From: Bacteroidota bacterium
GTDB lineage: Bacteria; Bacteroidota; Bacteroidia; Cytophagales; Cyclobacteriaceae
DNA: 64,000 nt
Assembly: GCA_023428695.1 (NCBI GenBank)
Contig: JAEYWY010000012.1
Location: 1-64,000, forward strand
Direction of reading: 5' to 3'
A program made the translations under genes and the position numbers. Below, piece by piece: positions 44,795-53,725 of this stretch. The stretch's first letter is position 1, and each line of letters opens with the position of its first letter. Below the pieces are notes generated by a model that was given only the letters and a program-made list of their open reading frames with translations, was not told where the DNA came from and did no database searches.

Positions 44795-46642
44795 ATGGAA
44801 AAAGAGACTATTCAGATCCGTGAAGCTACGATCCGTTTTGCGGGCGATTCCGGCGACGGAATGCAATTGATAGGCGCACAATTTTCGGATTCGTGTGGCC
44901 TCGCAGGTTACAGTGTGAACACGTTTCCTGACTATCCGTCGGAAATTCGCGCTCCGGAAGGAACCCTTTATGGCGTCAGTGCATTTCAGGTACACGTTGG
45001 GTCTGACGACGTATATACCAGCGGAGACCAGATCGATGTGCTTTTCGCCATGAACGCATCATCCCTTAAAGTCAATCTTGCGAATGTAAAATCAACCGGA
45101 CTTATAATCACAGACAGCAACGGGTTTGAGACAAAGAATCTGCAGCTCGCGGGATATACGACCAATCCGCTTGACGGTGGGATTGCACAAAACTACACCC
45201 TGGTGGTCGTCGACTTTGTCGGTGAGTTGAAGCGCCTGTTCCGGGAGCATGGCATTGACCAGAAACTTGTCAGGCAGGTAAAAAACATTTTTGCACTCGG
45301 AATGTCGTATTGGCTGTTCACGCTTCCGGTTGATCAAACAAAAAAATGGTTGCAAAAAAAGTTTGCTGCGCGCGAAGAGGTACTTCTCGCAAATCTGCTG
45401 GTACTCGATGCAGGATACCGTTATGCCTCGGAACATGAGGCATTGGTACAGCGCTGTGAACTCGGGAAGGTTGAGCGCCCCGGTGGTGTGTACAGAAGCA
45501 TAACCGGTAACGAGGCCGTTGCGCTGGGACTGGTTACGGCAGCGCGTCGTGCGAGGTTGCCGTTGTTTCTCGGTTCCTATCCGATAACACCCGCGACAGA
45601 GATCATGCAATACCTTTCCCGGTGGACGCGCTACGGCGTAAGAACGCTCCAGGCCGAGGATGAAATCGCCGGTATCACAAGCGCGATAGGAGCGGCGTAC
45701 GGAGGATGTCTGGCAGCAACAACGACAAGCGGACCCGGACTTTCACTGAAGAGTGAGGCGATCGGGCTGGCGATCATGACCGAGTTACCACTCGTGATTA
45801 TCGATGTGCAACGTGCAGGCCCGTCAACAGGTATGCCCACAAAGCCGGAACAAAGTGACCTGCTCCAGGCTTTCTTCGGACGACATGGCGAATCGCCGGT
45901 GTGTGTCGTGGCAGCCTCAGGTCCCACAGATTGCTTTGAGATGACGTTGGAAGCAGCGCGGCTTGCGATAACGTTCATGACACCCGTTATCCTTCTTTCT
46001 GACGGATACATCGGACAATCATCGGAAAGATGGCGCGTGCCGGATATAAACAACCTTGCGACAATCGATCCGCCTTTCGCGTCCGGCGAAGAAGCATTCG
46101 AACCGTATCGCAGAAACCCGGTCACGCTCGCGCGTCAATGGGCGATCCCCGGAATGCCGCGACTCGAACATCGCATCGGCGGTCTCGAAAAAGCAGACGA
46201 ATCAGGCACCGTAAGCCATGATCCGCTCAACCACGAAAAGATGGTCCACCTGAGGAAAGAGAAGATTGCACGAATGGCCGATTTCATTCCACCTGCCGTG
46301 ATTGACGGACCCGAAGAAGGGGATGTTCTTGTCATCACCTGGGGCAGCAGCTATGGTGCGGCGAAAACCGCCGTGTCTGAATTGCGCAGGGAAGATTATA
46401 ATGTATCGCTGCTCAATTTGAAATACCTCAACCCACTGCCCGCAAATCTTGGACGGATCCTGGGAGGTTTCGAAAAAATCCTTGTTCCTGAATTGAACAC
46501 AGGGCAGTTAAAAATGCTTCTGCAATCACAGTTTGGCAAATCATTCACAAGTCTTGGTAAAGTTCAGGGCAGGTTGTTCACATCGGAAGAAATTCGTCTT
46601 AAGATTATTGAAATGTCGGGCAAAAGAACAATAACATTATGA
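44795..46642 (+). CDS. korA: 2-oxoacid:ferredoxin oxidoreductase, alpha-gamma fusion subunit
   Basis: 615 aa. The N-terminal gamma domain (~1-190; RFAGDSGDGMQLIGAQF, PDYPSEIRAPEGT) is fused to the alpha (pyrimidine-binding) domain (~215-615; GSYPITPATEIMQYLSR, TTTSGPGLSLKSEAIGLA). This fused layout is that of KorA-type 2-oxoglutarate:ferredoxin oxidoreductases. With korB it turns 2-oxoglutarate and CoA into succinyl-CoA. Its four-base overlap (ATGA) with korB couples their translation. A short inverted repeat AGGTT-TT-AACCT (44763-44774) lies upstream and could be regulatory. The acceptor may be the nearby flavodoxin or a ferredoxin elsewhere. Confidence 0.93.
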   Translation: MEKETIQIREATIRFAGDSGDGMQLIGAQFSDSCGLAGYSVNTFPDYPSEIRAPEGTLYGVSAFQVHVGSDDVYTSGDQIDVLFAMNASSLKVNLANVKSTGLIITDSNGFETKNLQLAGYTTNPLDGGIAQNYTLVVVDFVGELKRLFREHGIDQKLVRQVKNIFALGMSYWLFTLPVDQTKKWLQKKFAAREEVLLANLLVLDAGYRYASEHEALVQRCELGKVERPGGVYRSITGNEAVALGLVTAARRARLPLFLGSYPITPATEIMQYLSRWTRYGVRTLQAEDEIAGITSAIGAAYGGCLAATTTSGPGLSLKSEAIGLAIMTELPLVIIDVQRAGPSTGMPTKPEQSDLLQAFFGRHGESPVCVVAASGPTDCFEMTLEAARLAITFMTPVILLSDGYIGQSSERWRVPDINNLATIDPPFASGEEAFEPYRRNPVTLARQWAIPGMPRLEHRIGGLEKADESGTVSHDPLNHEKMVHLRKEKIARMADFIPPAVIDGPEEGDVLVITWGSSYGAAKTAVSELRREDYNVSLLNLKYLNPLPANLGRILGGFEKILVPELNTGQLKMLLQSQFGKSFTSLGKVQGRLFTSEEIRLKIIEMSGKRTITL

Positions 46643-47682
46643 AAACGCTGATTGACGAAATGATTCAAATCCCGTCGGCAGAACTTCCTTCTTCTCCGCG
46701 CGATTTCAAGCCCGACGTGGACGTACGTTGGTGCGCAGGCTGCGGCGCGATTTCTGTTCTCACTTCAACACAGCGCCTGCTCCCTGATCTCGGACTTCCG
46801 AAAGAGAAGATTGTCTTTGTTTCCGGGATCGGATGCTCGGGAAGATTTCCATATTATGTTGATACTTACGGGTTCCACACTATTCATGGTCGCGCTATTC
46901 CTGTCGCTACAGGGCTAAAACTTTCGCGTCCTGATCTGAGTGTCTGGGTGATTACCGGTGACGGCGACAATATGAGTATTGGTGGTAACCATTTTATTCA
47001 CGGGTGCCGGCGGAATGTCAACCTCAATGTTTTGATGTTCAACAACGAGGTGTATAGTCTTACCAAAGGCCAGTACTCGCCGACCTCGAAACGCGGACAG
47101 GTAACCAAGTCATCACCGCGAGGCGTCCTTGAGGATCCGTTCAATCCTGTCGCACTTGCGTTAGGGGCAGGAGCGGGGTTTGTTGCCCGCGCTCACGACA
47201 AGGATCGCCAGGCAATGCAACGCGTACTCGGAGCGGCGCATGCGTATCCGGGATTCTCATTCGTGGAGATCTATACAAACTGTCGCATCTTCAATGACGG
47301 CGCATTCGACAGATACACAAGCCCCGACACACGTGATGATTCCACGATCTGGCTGGAGCATGACAAGCCTTTGGTATTCGGCAAAGCCAAAGACAAAGGT
47401 ATCCGGCTCGACGGGTATACGCCGCGTGTTGTTTCGCTCACTTCCGGAGAATGGAGTGCAGACGATCTGGTTGTACACAACCAGGAAGACACGACACTGG
47501 CTCTCATACTTGCTAACATGACATACCACGAAGATCTGCCCCGGCCGATGGGAATCCTGCAGCAACTGAAGAAGGAATCACATGATCAACGGCTTCAATC
47601 CCTGCTTGCCGACGCAGGATTCGAATCAAATTCAGATCTGCAGCAGCTGCTTATAGGGGAATCCTCCTGGCAGGTATCCTGA
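46639..47682 (+). CDS. korB: 2-oxoacid:ferredoxin oxidoreductase, beta subunit
   Basis: 347 aa. The single [4Fe-4S] ligands are Cys32 and Cys35 (RWCAGCGAI), Cys66 (GIGCSGR) and Cys215 (TNCRIFND). The TPP motif is ITGDGDNMSIGGNHF with FNNEVYSLTKGQYSPTS. Together with KorA this makes a one-cluster alpha2beta2 enzyme. It shows that a single proximal cluster suffices in this family, which is useful when judging the shortened NifJ. The end is not followed by a strong terminator before csbD. Confidence 0.94.
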   Translation: MKTLIDEMIQIPSAELPSSPRDFKPDVDVRWCAGCGAISVLTSTQRLLPDLGLPKEKIVFVSGIGCSGRFPYYVDTYGFHTIHGRAIPVATGLKLSRPDLSVWVITGDGDNMSIGGNHFIHGCRRNVNLNVLMFNNEVYSLTKGQYSPTSKRGQVTKSSPRGVLEDPFNPVALALGAGAGFVARAHDKDRQAMQRVLGAAHAYPGFSFVEIYTNCRIFNDGAFDRYTSPDTRDDSTIWLEHDKPLVFGKAKDKGIRLDGYTPRVVSLTSGEWSADDLVVHNQEDTTLALILANMTYHEDLPRPMGILQQLKKESHDQRLQSLLADAGFESNSDLQQLLIGESSWQVS

Positions 47683-47794
47683 TGGCATACACGCGGTCGT
47701 TTGCGGGTCGATTGTGCAACCGCTGGCATCTGATTTTTGATTATCTGTACAGACAGGCAGAATATTCTGCTATGTGCAACCAAATTTCTATTGT

Positions 47795-47980
47795 ATGGAT
47801 AATCAGAGAATAAAAGGTTCCTGGAATGAACTGAAGGGAAAACTTAAGCAAAAGTATGGACAGTTAACAGACGACGATCTCACTTACACCGAGGGGAAAG
47901 AAGACGAATTGTATGGACGCCTGCAACAGCGTCTGGGCAAAACGAAGGATGAGGTAAGACGGGAACTCGACAACCTGTAA
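47795..47980 (+). CDS. CsbD family stress protein
   Basis: 61 aa from the ATG at 47795; seven more in-frame residues upstream are unlike the family. CsbD motif: NQRIKGSWNELKGKLKQKYG and KEDELYGRLQQRLGKTKDEV. Small, highly charged, helical, cytoplasmic. CsbD proteins are induced in general stress; molecular function unknown. Followed by a strong terminator. Confidence 0.88.
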   Translation: MDNQRIKGSWNELKGKLKQKYGQLTDDDLTYTEGKEDELYGRLQQRLGKTKDEVRRELDNL

Positions 47981-47998
47981 TCAAAAAGAGTTCATACA

Positions 47999-48028
47999 AA
48001 AAAGGCGCATCATACGATGCGCCTTTTT
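47999..48028. terminator. Bidirectional terminator
   Basis: Hairpin AAAGGCGCATC / GATGCGCCTTT with a 4-nt loop, flanked by A and T runs, between the converging csbD-like and Gfo/Idh genes. Confidence 0.92.
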
Positions 48029-48045
48029 CACTTATTAACCTCACG

Positions 48046-49686
48046 TCATGCCATGGAACCCACCTTCACCTTCTCGGTGTTCGCAATGAGGATGGCATCA
48101 AGGTCTTCACCCGGAAGGGTGATGATTTTCTCAGCTTCAGCGTCCCATTCAATGCGCCTTCCGATCTTGTAGCTTAATCCGGCCATGTGAGCGGAAATTG
48201 CTTCTTCGAATCCTTCTTTTATACCACAACTCGGCGCACCGCCATTGCGGATACAGCTGAGCCACTCTCTCAGATGCAGGAACGTTGAGTCTACGCGTTT
48301 GCCGTCGCGATATGTCCACAACAAGCCTTTGTTCGCGAAGTATTTTGCTGTTGCCGAAGTAACAGCATCGGTTCCGTTGGCTGCCGGGTCGTATTGATAA
48401 ACCGGAACATAGGGATCGATCTTACCGTCTTTGATCAGTTGTGCATGTTTTGTTGAACGCGGATCCGCATAGACAGTCAGGCTGTTGCCAAGGTCCATGC
48501 TGCCATCGTGGCCCATGAATATTGTTCCTCGGTCGAATTGATTGCCAAGTGTCGCGCTGTACACGAATGTCATACCGCGTTCCTTTCCGGATTCCTGGCT
48601 CGAGCCGGTGCTAAATTCCGGGAACTCCATGTTCACCTGTAGCACATCGGGTACGTTGCGTCCGTCGCGGTGCGTGTAAATTCCACCCGAGGCTGTTACG
48701 CTTGCCGGTATACCCATCTTAAGAATGCAGTTCACGCGATCATAATCGTGCGTGAGCAGGTCGCCGGACAATCCGGAGCCGTATGCCCACCACTTGCGCC
48801 ATCTGAAGAAGTGTTCCAGGTTGAAAGGTGTTTCCGGTGCGCTGCCGAGGAATGCCTTCCAGTCAATGGTTGAAGGTGATGCTTCCGGATGAATTTCATA
48901 CTGCCACGCACCATTATCGTCATTGCGGTTGGTGTTGGTTTCAATAAGTGAAATGTGACCAAGTATATTCTTGGCAATCACATCCTGTGCAGTTAGAAAA
49001 CTTTGTGTTTGGCGGTGCTGGTGGCCTACTGCGAAGACAAGTTTCGGATTCGCCTTCACAATGTCACGCAATGCATATGTTTCGGAGATGTTGTGTGTCA
49101 TCGGTTTTTCGACGTACACGTTAATGCCGGCATTGAGAGCATCCATGGCCATGGGAGCGTGCCAATGGTCGGGAGTTGCAATAACGACCGCGTCAACTTC
49201 TCCGCTGTTTACCATTTCCTTGTGGGATCCAAACCGTTTGATCTTGTTGCCGTCGCGGCTGAAGGAACGCAATGCCTTTTCGGCACGGGCGTCAAAGATG
49301 TCACAAATACCGGTCAACTGAATATTCAGGTTTTCCTGTGCAAGGAAGTCCTTCAGGCGGTTGTCATGCGGATTCTTCTCGGCATTGGCTTTCATCTCAT
49401 CCAGCCACTCCGTTGTGGCGAAACCGAGAGCGCGGCAAAGTTGTTCTCCGCGAATTCCAAAACCGATAATCCCCAGACGTATCGGCTTACCACTCATCGG
49501 ACCCGACGGTGGCGGGGGTGATGCTTTGATGTTCAGCGTTTCAAGCAGAAAGTTCTTTTCGCGTTTTGCATTGCCGGTGACTTTCGCGCCGGCGTACCAG
49601 ACACCGCCGATCAAAGGCAGGCTGCCAAGTCCTTTCAGAAGGTCTCTTCTCGACCACTTTCCGAATATGCTATCTTGTTTATCCAT
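48046..49686 (-). CDS. Gfo/Idh/MocA family oxidoreductase, Tat-exported
   Basis: 546 aa with a Tat-type N-terminus: the twin-arginine WSRRDLLKGLGSLPLIGG, then a hydrophobic stretch. The NAD(P)-binding fold shows RLGIIGFGIRGEQLCRAL, VVIATPDHWHAPMAMDAL and the family motif VYVEKPMTHN. It is predicted to act in the periplasm on a sugar or polyol. NAD-bound Tat export, or dehydrogenation of glycosides by a bound cofactor, is known for relatives. It forms a two-gene unit with the DoxX-like gene (20 bp gap, transcribed DoxX first). The ~100 extra residues relative to a typical Gfo/Idh protein are spread in the C-terminal half. Confidence 0.86.
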   Translation of the reverse strand: MDKQDSIFGKWSRRDLLKGLGSLPLIGGVWYAGAKVTGNAKREKNFLLETLNIKASPPPPSGPMSGKPIRLGIIGFGIRGEQLCRALGFATTEWLDEMKANAEKNPHDNRLKDFLAQENLNIQLTGICDIFDARAEKALRSFSRDGNKIKRFGSHKEMVNSGEVDAVVIATPDHWHAPMAMDALNAGINVYVEKPMTHNISETYALRDIVKANPKLVFAVGHQHRQTQSFLTAQDVIAKNILGHISLIETNTNRNDDNGAWQYEIHPEASPSTIDWKAFLGSAPETPFNLEHFFRWRKWWAYGSGLSGDLLTHDYDRVNCILKMGIPASVTASGGIYTHRDGRNVPDVLQVNMEFPEFSTGSSQESGKERGMTFVYSATLGNQFDRGTIFMGHDGSMDLGNSLTVYADPRSTKHAQLIKDGKIDPYVPVYQYDPAANGTDAVTSATAKYFANKGLLWTYRDGKRVDSTFLHLREWLSCIRNGGAPSCGIKEGFEEAISAHMAGLSYKIGRRIEWDAEAEKIITLPGEDLDAILIANTEKVKVGSMA

Positions 49687-49706
49687 AGTTGCTTCTTTGA
49701 TTGTGA

Positions 49707-50189
49707 TTAATGGGCGGTTTCTATTTTTGATTTCCGGAACAATGCCTCAAGTCCGAATGTCGTTGCGGTTGGAAACTGATACAGTACGTACAGGGCCACA
49801 AGTTCAATCAGATTTTTGTTAACGATCCAGTAACTTCCTTCCGCAGGCCCTTGTGTGATGCCAGTAAAAGGCGGGTGGGCGAGGTAATAAAGTGCAAGCA
49901 ACAACATCCCGCCGATTGCAGCCCAACCTGTCTTCAGTCCGGCCATCAACATCACGCCGACAAAAATCAACAAGCCAATGTTCAGCGCATCGACGATATC
50001 GATGAGACCGTCGCCTGCGAGTGATACGAATACTGGCTTTAGAAATTCGGCACTCAACAGATATCCTTTAGCCGTCCAGGAGGGATTGTATAGTTTTATG
50101 ACACCCTCATACAGGAAATGCCATCCAATCAGCAGGCGAAGCAGGACCAAACCGGTTTTTTGCGCCTGGCTTAAGTTTAGATTTGTCAT
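49707..50189 (-). CDS. DoxX-like membrane protein
   Basis: 160 aa from the ATG at 50189; 15 residues further upstream in frame are unlike the family. Four transmembrane helices (~15-33, ~65-85, ~88-105, ~128-145). DoxX hallmarks: GWHFLYEGVIKLYNP at the start of TM1 and LLLALYYLAHPPF. DoxX family members are linked to quinone oxidation or redox processes, but a function is not settled. It directly precedes the Tat-exported dehydrogenase and may pass its electrons to the membrane quinone pool (inference). Confidence 0.83.
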   Translation of the reverse strand: MTNLNLSQAQKTGLVLLRLLIGWHFLYEGVIKLYNPSWTAKGYLLSAEFLKPVFVSLAGDGLIDIVDALNIGLLIFVGVMLMAGLKTGWAAIGGMLLLALYYLAHPPFTGITQGPAEGSYWIVNKNLIELVALYVLYQFPTATTFGLEALFRKSKIETAH

Positions 50190-50432
50190 GAGTATTGTAT
50201 TTATAAGTATAATGAAGTCTGGCCGTTCCCTCAAAAGTCACACGTACCGGAATGAACGATCGAATAATATTAGCGACCGCACCACCCCGGGATAATGACG
50301 TTCCTCATGGTTTGACAAGAAATTTATCGAGAGTGCAAGCACCCTGATTAACAATGGAATATAGCCAATTTTGAAAAGTTTGGCATCCTGCGCTTAACGG
50401 TATCGCGAAATGAGACGAGCGGTCGGGGTACG

Positions 50433-51317
50433 TCAGGTGTCCGCCGGAGCAGGGGCGGGGCGTTTGTGCTTCCAACGCTTGTGAGACCAGAGCCAGACCG
50501 TCGGATCCCTGCGAATTTGCTCTTCGAACCTGCGTGTGAACGTCTCCGTGATCTCACCTTCGGCTGCATTTCGGGGATGCTCGAAAAGTACTTCGCATTC
50601 CAAAGAGTAATGACCACGTTTTACCTTGTGGATGGTCATCAGTACAACAGGGAAGTCGAATTTCCTGGCGATTTTCTCAGGCCCCGTAAAAACCGCCGTG
50701 TCCTGGTTCAGAAAAGTGGTCCAATAGGCGTCTCTCTTTGAGGCAGCCTGATCTGCCACGAGCGCTATTGCCACGGTTTGATTCCGCGTTGCGACAATTT
50801 CGCGCAGCACGTTCTTTGTAGGAGTAATAAGCGTGCCGTGGCGTACGCGAATTTTTCGCATCATTCTGTCAAACCAGGGATTGGAGAGCGCCTTATATAC
50901 TACCAGCAATTGATATGGAGTTTGTAAGTTGAAAGCGGGCGCCGCCCATTCCCAGTTCGCATAATGCGGAAGCACCAGAATGATGCTGCGGTTTTGTTGT
51001 CGGAGCCTGTTAAGATCAGGGTTCTCCTTCACGACCATCCGCTCATATACTTCGGCTTTGGTGATGCTTTTCATCCTAAGTGTTTCGAGCAGAAGGTCGC
51101 ACAAATGGCGGCGGTATGCATTGACAATGTTGTGAATCTCCGTCTCCGACTTTTCGGGAAACGAATTTCTAAGGTTTTTGAGAATTACCCTTTTCCGGTA
51201 GCCACTCAAGCGCAGGAAATAGTAACCGATGTCCGACAGCACGTACAGCAACGGGAACGGTAGCTGTGCGATGAGCCAGATGAACGGGTATGCCAGATAA
51301 AAACCGATGGCCTGCAT
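50433..51317 (-). CDS. Lysophospholipid / lipid A acyltransferase (LpxL/HtrB family)
   Basis: 294 aa from the ATG at 51317, chosen because a -7 promoter element lies at 51333-51340, just upstream, inside the region a longer start would occupy. An N-terminal membrane anchor (~5-28). The catalytic H(x4)E motif is LPHYANWEW, where enterobacterial enzymes also use H(x4)E/D. Also VALVADQAASKRDAYW and FLNQDTAVFTGP. It transfers an acyl chain to lipid A or a related lipid. The C-terminus is basic and rich in Lys/Pro. Confidence 0.87.
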   Translation of the reverse strand: MQAIGFYLAYPFIWLIAQLPFPLLYVLSDIGYYFLRLSGYRKRVILKNLRNSFPEKSETEIHNIVNAYRRHLCDLLLETLRMKSITKAEVYERMVVKENPDLNRLRQQNRSIILVLPHYANWEWAAPAFNLQTPYQLLVVYKALSNPWFDRMMRKIRVRHGTLITPTKNVLREIVATRNQTVAIALVADQAASKRDAYWTTFLNQDTAVFTGPEKIARKFDFPVVLMTIHKVKRGHYSLECEVLFEHPRNAAEGEITETFTRRFEEQIRRDPTVWLWSHKRWKHKRPAPAPADT

Positions 51318-51332
51318 GCCTGAAATTTCCCG

Positions 51333-51340
51333 CAAAATTA
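51333..51340 (-). promoter_or_regulatory. -7 element for the LpxL-like gene
   Basis: The reverse complement reads TAATTTTG, matching TAnnTTTG. It lies 15 bp before the start codon at 51317. No -33 element at exact spacing was seen. Confidence 0.42.
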
Positions 51341-51404
51341 ACCGATTCCGGATGCCATGCACTACAAGGCGAAAAAATTGCGTTGGCTGGTACGGGCCAA
51401 AAGG

Positions 51405-51426
51405 AGAGCCGCTTTTCGGCGGCTCT
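51405..51426 (-). terminator. Terminator for the alcohol dehydrogenase gene
   Basis: An 8-bp stem AGAGCCGC / GCGGCTCT with a loop of about 6 nt. On the minus strand it is followed by CCTTTTGG-type sequence. It lies just past the dehydrogenase stop at 51434. Confidence 0.72.
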
Positions 51427-51433
51427 TATCTAT

Positions 51434-52600
51434 CTAGGCGAATGGTTTAAGCACAACCTTTACACAGTTGTCTTTCTTTCGCGAAAAGATGTCATACATT
51501 TTTGGGGCTTCAGCCAGTGGTACCTTGTGGGAAATGATGTCGTCGAGTATCACTTTGCCATCGCGAACAAGGCCGAGTAAATCATCTATGTAACGTTGCA
51601 CCCAGGCCTGTCCGCCCATGAGTTTGATACCTTTGTCGAACCACTTGTACAGCGGGAAATTGTCATACATCGAACCGTAAACACCCACGACCGTTACGGT
51701 GCCCCCACGTCGTACGGCGTCCAGACACTTCTCCAGTGTCTTCATGGATCCTTTTTGCATGTGTATCACGTTCATCGCCTTTTCAATCGCAGACCGGTCA
51801 GCTTCCATTCCGACAGCGTCGACACAGACATCAGCACCGTAACCCCCCGTCATTTCACGAATAACTTCGGCGGGATCTATCGAGCTGGCGTCGATCACTT
51901 CGGCACCTGCAGCTGACCGTGCTTTCTCAAGTCGGTACGGAACGATATCAACACCGACTACGCGGCCGGCACCTTTGAGCCAGGCTGCCTTCATAGCCAT
52001 AATACCGACGGGGCCACATCCAAATACTACGACGGTCTCGCCGCCCTTGAGTTCAGCCCAGTCAATCGCCGCCCATCCTGTCGGAAAAATATCCGTCAGA
52101 AAAAGCACCTGTTCGTCGGTAAGGTTATCAGGTACTTTTCGCGGACTGTAATCGGCGTAAGGCACGCGTACATATTCGGCCTGGCCACCATCGTAGCCAC
52201 CATAGAGGTCGGTGTAACCAAAAAGCGCAGCACCGATGCCTTTTGCTTTGAGGACTTCACCCTCGGGGCCGTACATTTCATTTGAATTTTCACAGTGTGT
52301 CGGCAGGTCCATCTGACAGAACCGGCAGTTGCCACAGGCGATGGGAAAGGGCACGACGATGCGATCACCTTTTTGCAGATTCCTGATCGCGCTTCCGACC
52401 TCTTCAACGATGCCCATGAATTCATGGCCGAGGACCATAGATCGCGGCTGAGGAATCATCCCGTTGTAAATGTGAAGATCGGAACCGCATATAGCCGTAG
52501 ATGTTACTCTGATGATGGCGTCCCTTGGATTTTGTATTTGCGGGTCATCCACGGTTTCGACCCGGACATCTTTAGGTTTGTGGAACATTAGCGCTTTCAT
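51434..52600 (-). CDS. Zinc-dependent alcohol dehydrogenase (formaldehyde/threonine dehydrogenase-like)
   Basis: 388 aa, medium-chain dehydrogenase. The catalytic-zinc region is TAICGSDLHIYNG and GHEFMGIVEEVG; structural-zinc cysteines are in CGNCRFCQMDLPTHCENSN. The nucleotide site is VVFGCGPVGIMAMKAA (GxGxxG type), with an acidic residue after VVGVD that suggests NAD rather than NADP. Closest in layout to glutathione-independent formaldehyde dehydrogenases and related enzymes; the substrate is not fixed by sequence. Monocistronic on the minus strand. Confidence 0.9.
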   Translation of the reverse strand: MKALMFHKPKDVRVETVDDPQIQNPRDAIIRVTSTAICGSDLHIYNGMIPQPRSMVLGHEFMGIVEEVGSAIRNLQKGDRIVVPFPIACGNCRFCQMDLPTHCENSNEMYGPEGEVLKAKGIGAALFGYTDLYGGYDGGQAEYVRVPYADYSPRKVPDNLTDEQVLFLTDIFPTGWAAIDWAELKGGETVVVFGCGPVGIMAMKAAWLKGAGRVVGVDIVPYRLEKARSAAGAEVIDASSIDPAEVIREMTGGYGADVCVDAVGMEADRSAIEKAMNVIHMQKGSMKTLEKCLDAVRRGGTVTVVGVYGSMYDNFPLYKWFDKGIKLMGGQAWVQRYIDDLLGLVRDGKVILDDIISHKVPLAEAPKMYDIFSRKKDNCVKVVLKPFA

Positions 52601-52777
52601 GGCTGTCGGAGTTTAAATGATTCATGTTTTTTCTCTTCCTGTATTATGGTGCCAGCCACTGCGTATAGGTATAAGGTTGTGCGGTAGCGCGCGTATCCTC
52701 CCGGCAGGCGTCGGTCGTGCCGTTTTTATTATTCGATAAGTTTTTTTAAATTACCATACAACCAATCCCGTTTGAAC

Positions 52778-53251
52778 ATGAATTTCACGCCCAACCTCAA
52801 GTCGAAAGATCAAATAAACGCCGAAATGCCACGATATGAATCGGTTAAGGTATACATGGTTGAATTGAAGAACCTGATTACATTCAGGCCTGACCAGCCG
52901 ATTGACGATGTAATCAATGTGATCATTGAAAAGCGCATTTCCGGCGGGCCTGTCCTGGATGAGGCAGGGGCGTTGGTGGGGATAATTTCCGAAAAAGACT
53001 GCCTGAGGATTATTGTTGACCAGGCGTACCACAATCAGCCATACAATTCGCCGCGCGTTTCCGACTATATGACGAAGAAGGTTAAGACCCTTTCTCACGA
53101 CAGCGATATTGTCGCCGCGGCGACTGAATTTCTCAATTCACCCGTTCGCCGGTTGCCGGTGGTAAAGGATGGTATTTTGCTCGGACAGGTTTCGCGTCGC
53201 GACATTCTGCGTGCTGCAAAGAACATCAGCCCGACAAGTTGGAGTCAGTAA
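52778..53251 (+). CDS. Two-CBS-domain protein
   Basis: 157 aa from the ATG at 52778 (a TTG two codons earlier is possible). It consists of a CBS pair: GPVLDEAGALVGIISEKDCLRI and RRLPVVKDGILLGQVSRRDILRA. CBS pairs bind adenosyl nucleotides and regulate other proteins; this one has no attached effector. The last residues have no known domain. Probably regulated by AMP/ATP binding (family inference). Confidence 0.88.
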   Translation: MNFTPNLKSKDQINAEMPRYESVKVYMVELKNLITFRPDQPIDDVINVIIEKRISGGPVLDEAGALVGIISEKDCLRIIVDQAYHNQPYNSPRVSDYMTKKVKTLSHDSDIVAAATEFLNSPVRRLPVVKDGILLGQVSRRDILRAAKNISPTSWSQ

Positions 53252-53288
53252 TCTGACTCTTTTCGACGACGGCAGGAGTGATCTGCTT

Positions 53289-53639
53289 CTATTCTGATTT
53301 TTCAAGATGAGCCTTCAGCTTCTCGGTATTGAGAGGCTTGAAAATGACATCGTCGAAACCTTCCGCTTTCAGGGCAAGCACTTGCTGTGGATCGACAAAG
53401 TTCGTTAGGAGAAATGCTTTGAAATCCTTGCCTTTTTCTGCCACCAGACTCTTCAAGACTTCAGAACCAAGATCCGGACCGAGGTAGTAGTCGATGAGGG
53501 CGATATCGAATTTGTTTTCTTTGGCCCACGCGAGAGTCTCGTCTGAAGTCGAAAATGCGACTACATCAAATTCAAGACTCAGCTGTTTTTTTGCAATGAA
53601 CAGATCAAGGGGTTCGTCATCAACAAGTAGAATCTTCAC
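53289..53639 (-). CDS. Single-domain response regulator (receiver only)
   Basis: 116 aa from a GTG at 53639. The receiver has acidic triad residues in LLVDDEP, phospho-acceptor Asp50 in IALIDYYLGPDLG and Lys in IFKPLNTEKLKAHL. No output domain: such proteins relay phosphate or bind partners. The partner kinase is not in the immediate neighbourhood. It converges with the CBS gene. Confidence 0.88.
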   Translation of the reverse strand: MKILLVDDEPLDLFIAKKQLSLEFDVVAFSTSDETLAWAKENKFDIALIDYYLGPDLGSEVLKSLVAEKGKDFKAFLLTNFVDPQQVLALKAEGFDDVIFKPLNTEKLKAHLEKSE

Positions 53640-53725
53640 CTGGGTTCGCGTTTAATTTTCGTCGCTCGTTTGACCAGTGTCAATATTATTAAAAATCGTT
53701 ACTTCACAAAGTGGTTTATCCACTT

